From Saccharum officinarum (Eukaryota; Streptophyta; Magnoliopsida; Poales; Poaceae): a DNA stretch of 64,000 bases. This document shows, in pieces, positions 57,279 to 64,000 of the stretch. The number at the start of each line of letters is the position of its first letter. Position 1 is the stretch's first letter. A program made the translations under genes and the position numbers. The stretch lies in assembly GCA_020631735.1 (NCBI GenBank), contig CM036191.1, positions 43,349,309-43,413,308 on the forward strand, written 5' to 3'. The notes beneath the pieces were generated by a model. That model saw only the letters and a list, made by a program, of their open reading frames with translations. It had not been told where the DNA came from and ran no database searches.

Positions 57279-59475
57279 GAACGCGCGGATGAAGGACTTG
57301 CCCTTGCCGTCACGGGAGACGATGATGCGCAGGCCGTCGCGGGACCAGCTGTAAGGTCCAAATGGCTAGAGGGGGGGTGAATAGCCTATTTAAAAATCTA
57401 CAACCTTCACTAAACAACCACATTAGTATAAAAGATGGCTAAGCTAATTCTAGCATTAGATCAACTACACTATGCAAGCCACCTATATAATTCTAGTGAA
57501 GCAAGGCTATGATTTCTAATACACACCAACAAGGCTAAGTCACTAAGCTACTTACTCCTATGTGATAAAGGCTACACTAAGCAAACTACATAAGGACTAG
57601 TACAAAAAAGTAAAGAGCAAATGACTTGATTCTTATACCAATGATGTAGAGAAGAATTGCATTCGAAGAATCAATCACAATGAGCAATCACAAGAGAAAT
57701 CATCGGCAAAGAGATGACACAAGATTTTTTACCGATGTTCACTTTCTTCCCGGCAAGCTACTCCTCGTTGTGACGATGCACCCACTTGATGGATCATGAG
57801 CTAATCAACTATCAAGAGTTGAACTCTCAACGGGTGTTGCACATCTACTTACAAGATAGGAATCCTCCAAGCCACGTGCTTCACTAGAGTAGCCAATTTG
57901 CGAACTCCCGCGGAGAAGACTCAAGAACCCCTCACAATCAACTTGATGAGAGTCGAAATAATCCCCAAGGTCGAGCTCAACACCACCGCTGCTACAAGCC
58001 ATCTAGGGTGTCGGGAAACACCCAAGAGTAACAAGCAATCCGCAGCAAACACGAAGATCAAGTGCCACTAGATGCAACTCTCAATGCAATGCACTTGAAT
58101 CTCACTCAATCTCTCTAGAGTATGCAACCAAGCAAGGAGATAAGTGGAGGGAGTGTTCTCTAGCTCAAAGTGTGCATCAATATCTCAAATGTGCAAGAGT
58201 GAACCCCAAGGGCCGGCCACCTTTTATTTATATCGTTTCACTCAAGAGCTCCGCACCCTCAGCGTCCGATGCTCCGCACCGTCAACGTCCGTCGCGCAAC
58301 AGACGCGGTCCAGTAAGGACGTTTTCGCCCGAGTTCGTCAGACACGTACGCCGCAAGGCCGACAGACGCGGCGTCGAGCGTCTATCGCTCACGCTCGCGC
58401 GCGTCCACGTAGTTCCACAGCGTCAGACGCTGGAATAATGCGCGAGGCCACGTCTATTGCCTTCGCGACAACGCGTCTGTCGCGCCTGCGCGCATAGGCC
58501 GAGCTAGGGTAGCTCGACACACGCTAACGTCAGCGTCTATTGCTCCCGGCTCACACATCTGTCGTGTGTATCTTGGTGACACTTCGTCGTTTTCTCGTTC
58601 CGCTTGATCGCCCTTGTCACTTATGAGCTACTCTCCATATGTGTATCACTAAAGCACATGTTTGAGCTCATGATACACCTCCGTGATTTCGCCTCCAATT
58701 CTCGACATCGGCGTAAAGGAAAATAGTTATTTCAACTACTCGAAAACGCCTGAATCCCGCCGAGCTTGCGAGGCGGGAGGGAGAGAGGAACCCAAACCCC
58801 TCACCACCGCTCAAACACCACCGCCTTCGTAAATGTGCCAACACCATCATGTGTAAATCACCATGTGCATGTGTGTTAGCATGTTCACAATCATTTTCCA
58901 AGGCGATATGTTAGCTCTCTACTAGATCCTAATGCATATGCTCAAGAAGATGATCTAGTAGCACTTGATCCATGAGCTAACCGTGATTGCCCCTCTTGAT
59001 AGTCGACTATCAATCCTAAACCCGGTCAATCACTTCTTTACTCATCTTTAGACCGGCAAAAGCAAACCCTATGATTATACCTTTGTCTTGATTACTTTGT
59101 TCCATGTCCATCTCCTCACGCTTGATCACCTTGATCATCATTTTATGTGCATGCACCATCTCTTTGTGATCTTGTGGCCACCACTCCATGCCACATGCAC
59201 CTTCATCACATGTGTTGCTTATGCCTAACTTAAACCACTTAACACATGGCATTAGAAACTTGGTGTCATTAATTACCAAAACCACACTTGGGCTTTCACC
59301 AGCGGAGGTCGTCGACGCGTCCGGAGAGGGGCCGGAACTCGACCTTGAGCGCGCGGTCGCCGTAGCGGCCCTAGACGCGGACGCAGCCGGAGGCGTTGGC
59401 AGAGGAGACCCACTCGCCTTAGGGGAGAAGCGGGCGACGGTGGTAGGGTAGGCGTGGTCCGGGCGAGGGCAGGCC
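57279..59475 (-). pseudogene. AIP1/WDR1-like (actin-interacting protein 1) exon, split by a solo LTR
   Basis: Two parts on the minus strand join across the LTR at 57350-59298. The first (59475 to 59299) gives DHAYPTTVARFSP, then GEWVSSANASGCVRV and GRYGDRALKVEFRPLSGRVD; the second (57349 to 57279) gives SRDGLRIIVSRDGKGKSF and IRAF, then a GTGTGAGT donor. This is the first WD-repeat segment of plant AIP1, a beta-propeller protein that helps ADF/cofilin disassemble actin. Lesions are a lost base after FSPK, a TGG-to-TAG change after CVRV, and the insertion. The start of the protein and later exons are missing. Confidence 0.85.
57350..59298 (+). mobile_element. Solo LTR, 1,949 bp, with CCAGC target duplication
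   Basis: It starts TGTAAGGTCCAAATGGCTAG and ends CCACACTTGGGCTTTCA, flanked by CCAGC at 57345-57349 and 59299-59303. The GGGGGGGTGAATAGCC start and the ATTAATTACCAAAACCAC end are typical of long copia (SIRE-like) LTRs in grasses. No internal region is present. A GC-rich part with repeated GCGTCTGTCGC-type motifs at 58250-58500 produces open frames that I do not call. Confidence 0.85.
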
Positions 59476-60033
59476 GGCAGCGGCGACGGCGAGGGGCGGC
59501 GGTGGCGCACGGCGGATGAGGGCTGGCCGGTGGCGGCGGCGGTGCAAGGCGGACGAGGGTGGACCGGCGGCGGCTATGGCGAGGACGAGGGCGAGAGAGA
59601 CATCCAGTGTTTCTTTTTTTGATCGGGGGAGGAGTCGGGTGGATGGGGAGGGGATGGGGATAAGTGGTATTTGTGCAATGACTAAAATGCCTTTTTTTTA
59701 ATAAAATCGATAATTTGTGGAGTACTGTAAAAGGACTCTTTAGACATATATAGCTAGACGATATTCAAATAATTAAGTAGCCAATCAAATTGATAAATTA
59801 ACATAGAAACTAGGGCTTAAATTGCTGCATGGTTCATCCTTCCAGCGAGCCCAAGTTGCACAACTCATGGGAGGAGTGAACACTAGCAAGAACCAACACC
59901 ACCACCTCCGAATACACAATTCTCATCGTGTGCCATGATCGAGTGGAACCCTTCATCACCACGTATGAGAGTGTGTTTAATAGATTAAAAATGGCTCGAT
60001 CAGTTCCTCCGAGGCTGTGGCTCAGCAGTCAGG
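59476..60033. other. GC-rich then AT-rich spacer
   Basis: 59476-59620 is a GGCGGCGG-rich stretch with no clear protein on either strand; it might derive from the 5' part of the AIP1 copy but I cannot show it. 59690-60000 is AT-rich without features. Confidence 0.4.
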
Positions 60034-60420
60034 TCACAGGACGTTTTCGAGGAACCGGACGAACTGGAATAGGTTCATCCTGCCATCCCTGCCCCCGCCG
60101 GCCGTGGAGATCATGGTGGCGTCCTTTGGGATGCCGAGCCTCGCAAGCACAACCTGAAGTTCCGCCGCGTCGATGAACCCGTCGCGGTTGGCATTGAACA
60201 CAGCGAAGGAGCGCCGCGCGCGCCTCTTCGAGGGTTGGTTCCTCGTCGTCGAATAGACTGCACAACTCAGTGCAGCCAAATGCGTGCCGCGAGTGTAGCA
60301 TCCATCATACGCCTGGGGACCCCATGCTGCTTGCTCGACCCAAGGCCTATCGTCTCCATGATCGCCTCCTCCTCCTCGCTGATCACCGTAGCATCCGTTT
60401 TCTTCAGCGAAGGCACAAGA
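60034..60420 (-). pseudogene. Calmodulin-like EF-hand protein fragment (CML type)
   Basis: On the minus strand one frame has DATVISEEEEAIMETIGLG and, after a shift, LFDDEEPTLEEARAA; another then has SFAVFNANRDGFIDAAELQ and VLARLGIPKD, ending FVRFLENVL before TAG. The loop NANRDGFIDAAE is an almost canonical EF-hand (Asn for Asp at position 1); the last EF-hand (GGGRDGRMNLFQF) has lost its first acidic ligand. The linker and order fit plant CML proteins that sense calcium. At least two frameshifts separate the parts, so it looks decayed. The tandem block at 60430-60895 lies directly upstream. Confidence 0.72.
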
Positions 60421-60429
60421 ACCAACATT

Positions 60430-60895
60430 AAAAGTGGGCACAGTATATCCCCAAATTACATATAAAATAATCGGAATCAAAACGGGAAACAATAGTTTAT
60501 TTATGTCCTTAGATCATCTTCTCTAGCGGCATCAGTCGATATAGCCAATGCTCTGCTTGGACAATTCGGCTTTACCAAATACGGAGCCAGCAGCGTAGAA
60601 GCATCATGCTAAATCCGCCGATGAGCAACGCCAGCACCATAGGCTCCTCCCGCTGGTAAAATTAAAATTGGGCACAGTACATCCTCAAATTACATATAAA
60701 ATAATGTGGATAAAAAAGAAAAACAATATTTTATTTATGTCCTTACATCATCATCTTCTCTATTGACTTCGGTCGATATAGCCAATGCTCTACTTGAATA
60801 ATCCCACTTTATCAAATACCGAAGCAAGCATAATATAATCATCAAGATGATCCACCACACCACCATAACCTCCTCCTTCTGTAAAATTAAAACTT
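60430..60895 (-). repeat. Tandem duplication, about 234-bp period, encoding a hydrophobic segment
   Basis: Copy 1 (60436-60669) and copy 2 (60670-60895) share both coding-like and flanking blocks. On the minus strand copy 2 is open as EEVMVVWWIILMIILCLLRY, then SSRALAISTEVNREDDDVRT and stop; copy 1 reads EEPMVLALLIGGFSMMLLRC and, after a shift, SRALAISTDAAREDDLRT and stop. Each would give one membrane-spanning helix and a short polar tail. The block sits just upstream of the CML fragment and may be its duplicated N-terminal exon, since some CML proteins start with a membrane helix. Family not recognised with certainty. Confidence 0.7.
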
Positions 60896-60975
60896 TACTA
60901 CATCAAGATTTTATTTCTATACTTTTGCATAAGTAAGATTAAAACAACATAAAGAAATTTTATTTTGTGTGTGTT

Positions 60976-61182
60976 CTAGACAAATCCACTGCAAAAGGAC
61001 GATGAGAGTTTGGCACGAATATTACACATTGGGAGACATTTCTCTTCATTTGAGATTGCCAAAGCATCCCACGGTGAAGAAGATTTCATCAAAATCTTTG
61101 CTCGTTTAAATTTTCTTTCATGGTCCTCCACAAGAATTTGTTCATTTTCATAGGAAAACCCAAGAAACAGGAAATTTCTCAC
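60976..61182 (-). other. Unrecognised 68-codon frame
   Basis: The minus strand reads MRNFLFLGFSYENEQILVED and further to SSPWDALAISNEEKCLPMCN. I recognise no family; the DALAISNEE stretch is faintly similar to the RALAISTE of the tandem block next to it, which may be chance. Confidence 0.3.
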
Positions 61183-61289
61183 AATCCAAAGTGGGCTGTT
61201 TCAACTAAATACATGTCATGTCGGTAAAAAACACTAATCCTAAAAAAATCTAACTAGAGGTCCCTAATATAGTCTCCATGTTAATCCTC

Positions 61290-63260
61290 ATGAGGCATGC
61301 TATACCAATGCTATAGAATTTATAAAAAAAATCAGAAACATTTGGCCATCAATTTTGTAGACTCTAATCACCATTAATAATAATAGCCATTAGATAAATT
61401 CTATTTTCTAAATAATTACCCACCTCCACAATTATGTAAATCAACATAAGGTAACACATGGATGTATATTTAAATTACCCACCTATGCCATTGAGAAATA
61501 TGATCTAGATTAAGCTTAAATTTGCATATGATGATAGATATTATAGGTAACCCCTTGATTTTGCATCTAAATTGCCACTTCTATCATTATTAAAAAAACC
61601 TAAAATATCCCTTCAAATCTACATCTAAACTATCAACATGTCATTACACAAAATAAACACACATGCATGCAATGCATGATAAATAAATATATATGATATG
61701 TTTCAGCAATCATGAAAAATATTTACTTAACAGCTCATATAATAATGATACTGGCAAATAATTTAAAGTTATTAATAACACTAACATATAATTTATATAT
61801 GTTATTACTTTAGTTATATTTATACATTTTAACTAAAATATTTGACATATCTATATAGATAGTGTAACCATTACTACATAAACAATACTTTGATAATAAA
61901 ACTGAAACATTTTTGAGAAGTGGGAGGTCAGTGTAGACCAAAGATGTAAATCAACATAAGGTAACACATGTTAGTACAACTAAATAGTCACTATAAGGCT
62001 TAAATATCAATATCCTCTTGAGGTTAGCACAACTAAATAGTAAGTTTATCACAACTAAATAGATACTGCAAACTATATATTATACCTATTGTGTTAGAAA
62101 AATGAACAAGGAGAAAACAAGTATACAATTCAATATAAGTGAGTTTTTTTAGGAAACTAGGATGAAAAAACCCCCTACTGAACTCATTTTTATAAAAGGC
62201 ATAAGTCTGTACAAAAGAGAAAACAACAAGCATATTACTATAATTCAGTAATTCATAAGTGAGTTTTAATTCAATATAAGTGTGTTTTATAGTACTAAAC
62301 AATACTCCCTCCCTCTAGTTCAATTTATGAGGCACACAAGCATATTAATATTGAAACTTCACAATCTTTGACCTATTTTTCAATAATTCTTAGCTATTAT
62401 AATACAAACTTGATATTGTTAGATTTGCAATGAAATATACTAAACAATAATCATAAGTTTATTATCATAAACATTATAATATAAAATAAATAAATGATCA
62501 AAGTTTAACTTGGGAGACTGTGCCATGTCAATCTATGTGCCTTATATACTGGACTAGAGGGAGTAACTAATGCTAATATCTCCTAAAATTCTACCCTATG
62601 CGAGAGCACATGTTGATGGACTAGTATTAATAATTGTTGACATTCTGGGTAACCTCATGTTAGTTCTCAGGAGGTGCACTAAAAAGGATAAATCCTAGAA
62701 AATTGATAAAAATCACAAACATTTGGTCTTTCATTTGGTAGGCTTTAATCATCATGATCAATAATTGCCACTAGATCTATTCCGTTTTCTAGAAAATTAA
62801 CCACCTCTGTAATTATAAAACTACACACACAAGGTAAACCCTTGGATGCATCTAAATTATCCATGTTTGACATTATGAAATACAACTTAAAATAACCTCA
62901 CAAATTTCCATCTAAATTATTCCACATCTGCTATTATGAAAGATCATTTAAAATACTCTCAAAATTTGTATCTACACTACTCACCTCCTTAATTACAAAA
63001 CATAATTTAATTTAATCACCTAAATTTGCATCAAAATTACCCATAACTTAAACTAATAGTCTAAATATGCATCTAAATTACCCACCCCTGCTATTATGAA
63101 AGACAATGCAAAGCAACCCCTAAGGGATTTTAAACTAACCGCATCTATTATATTAAAAATAATATAAAGTGAACTATTTAATTTGTATCTAAGTTTCACA
63201 CATGTGCCATTATAAAATGAAATATCCCTCAAATCCATGTCCAAATACAAATATAAGGTA
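61290..63260. repeat. AT-rich degenerate repeat field
   Basis: A motif of the form GCATCTAAATTACCCACC, followed by TCTGCTATTATGAAA-like sequence, recurs at irregular 50-70 bp spacing, most clearly at 62840-63110 and also at 61430-61600. A longer segment at 61300-61441 is repeated at 62690-62820. A 27-bp sequence starting ATGTAAATCAACATAAGG is identical at 61434-61460 and 61944-61970. No coding region is supported. A Stowaway lies within. Confidence 0.7.
62305..62563. mobile_element. Stowaway-type MITE, 259 bp
   Basis: Ends CTCCCTCCCTCTAGTTCA and TGGACTAGAGGGAG are inverted repeats flanked by TA. It lies inside the degenerate repeat field. Confidence 0.92.
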
Positions 63261-64000
63261 TTATAGAAATAGATCAATGGCCATAAAAGAATGCTATATA
63301 TGTTTTAAAATACACACATACATTATGATAAATATTTATTTTAATAGTTTGTCAATCATGAAAATTGTTTTTGAGAGATCAAGTTGAGATGTGCCATGTT
63401 CTGCTCTATGTGTAATGAATTATTAATATGTGTTGAGAGGTTTGGAGCTTTTGGTGTTGAGAAGTTTGTCAATCATGAGCTTTTGGTGTTGCATAGCATG
63501 TTATTAATACACGTGTTGTCAATCATTATGCTTTGGCTAAACAGAAGGTATTGGAAGAACATGTCTCTTGGCTCATGATGCGACATGGAGGCTAGCAGTG
63601 AGTAGTGAAGGGCAGGCAAGCGCTTGGCACCTATGGACCATGCTGTGGTGAAGGACGAGTAAGGATTGGCACTGAAAGCACCATCCATTCCGAGGAGCCA
63701 TGCTTGATCTGCATCACTCAGATGGAGAGCACAGGAAAATATGTAACAAGAGGATGATGAAGATGGAGTCATCCAAGTCAAGGAGGAGGACTTGGCGTCG
63801 GCTGGATGCACATCTGCATTTGGATGATGGAGATGGCATGGTTCAAGTCAAAGAGGAAGACAAATTTGTCTTGGCATGGTCGGACATGCTTGATATTGGT
63901 GAGTTTGAACTAAATATGTGGATAAAAAAATGCAATTACTGTTAACATCAAATATGAAAGTTTTTTTTAGCGAATACGCACGAGTGTGCGTATTTTTGTA
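63261..64000. other. Spacer with an unrecognised duplicated acidic motif
   Basis: From 63740 the plus strand has DDEDGVIQVKEED in one frame and, 85 bp later, DDGDGMVQVKEED in another, apparently a small internal duplication of coding-like DNA. Frames open on both strands at 63473-63945 lack family signatures, and I do not call a gene. Short repeats of GTTTGTCAATCATG occur at 63350 and 63466. Confidence 0.35.

Noticed and set aside
58144..58497. 117-codon frame
   Set aside because: It lies inside a solo LTR defined by CCAGC duplications; composition is repeat-driven.
1..64000. tRNA, rRNA and organelle-derived sequence
   Set aside because: I found no cloverleaf tRNA, rRNA core or plastid/mitochondrial gene by eye; the tRNA-like matches are retroelement primer binding sites.

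Overview
The window reads as nuclear DNA of a grass (Poaceae), probably a panicoid. The evidence is the mix of grass-type MITEs (two Stowaway elements with TA target sites and CTCCCTCC termini, and hAT-like and other MITEs), Tekay-type Ty3/gypsy elements with 2.5-3.5 kb LTRs, CACTA elements, very GC-rich exon fragments beside AT-rich spacers, and a group VII ERF gene of the cereal type. The species cannot be fixed from sequence alone. There are two runs of exactly 100 N (16850-16949 and 48340-48439), so this is a scaffold with arbitrary-size gaps.

Layout. 1-5.8 kb: 5' LTR and leader of a minus-strand Tekay-like element, a CACTA terminus, and an LTR-like block on the minus strand. 7.5-11.2 kb: a decayed CACTA element carrying a TNP2-type transposase pseudogene and an Ulp1-like C48 peptidase pseudogene. 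11.9-12.8 kb: a 942-bp non-autonomous CACTA element. 14.0-15.5 kb: a Stowaway, a LINE fragment, three G-boxes and a MITE lying just 5' of a TATA box. 15.56-16.58 kb: the ERF-VII gene, the most complete host gene here, recognisable from N-degron to C-terminal motif but broken by apparent frameshifts. 16.95-25.9 kb: a plus-strand Tekay chromovirus with both LTRs, an extra ORF and a damaged pol. 25.9-39 kb: a mosaic of LTR remnants and host-gene fragments (phospholipase D last exon, NLR and LRR pieces, a 275-bp tandem duplication). 39.07-53.4 kb: a nest in which a copia element is interrupted by a 4.56-kb solo LTR and then by a tandem Tekay-like LTR array. 54.5-55.1 kb: a MITE inside a Stowaway. 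55.8-60.9 kb: fragments of four unrelated host genes (BRX-like, FAR1-like, AIP1/WDR1-like, calmodulin-like), the AIP1 piece being split by a 1.95-kb solo LTR with a perfect target duplication. 61.3-63.3 kb: AT-rich DNA made of degenerate repeated motifs.

How it works together: apart from ERF-VII I see no gene likely to make an intact protein. The window is mainly a record of nested insertion, LTR recombination and gene-fragment decay. The points most worth following are (i) the ERF-VII locus, where a MITE separates a G-box cluster from the core promoter; (ii) evidence from an LTR pair that sequence beside the first gap carries many single-base indels, so the ERF frameshifts may not be real; (iii) an unrecognised coiled-coil ORF that precedes a mostly deleted gag in the chromovirus; and (iv) the cluster of unrelated host-gene fragments near 55-61 kb.
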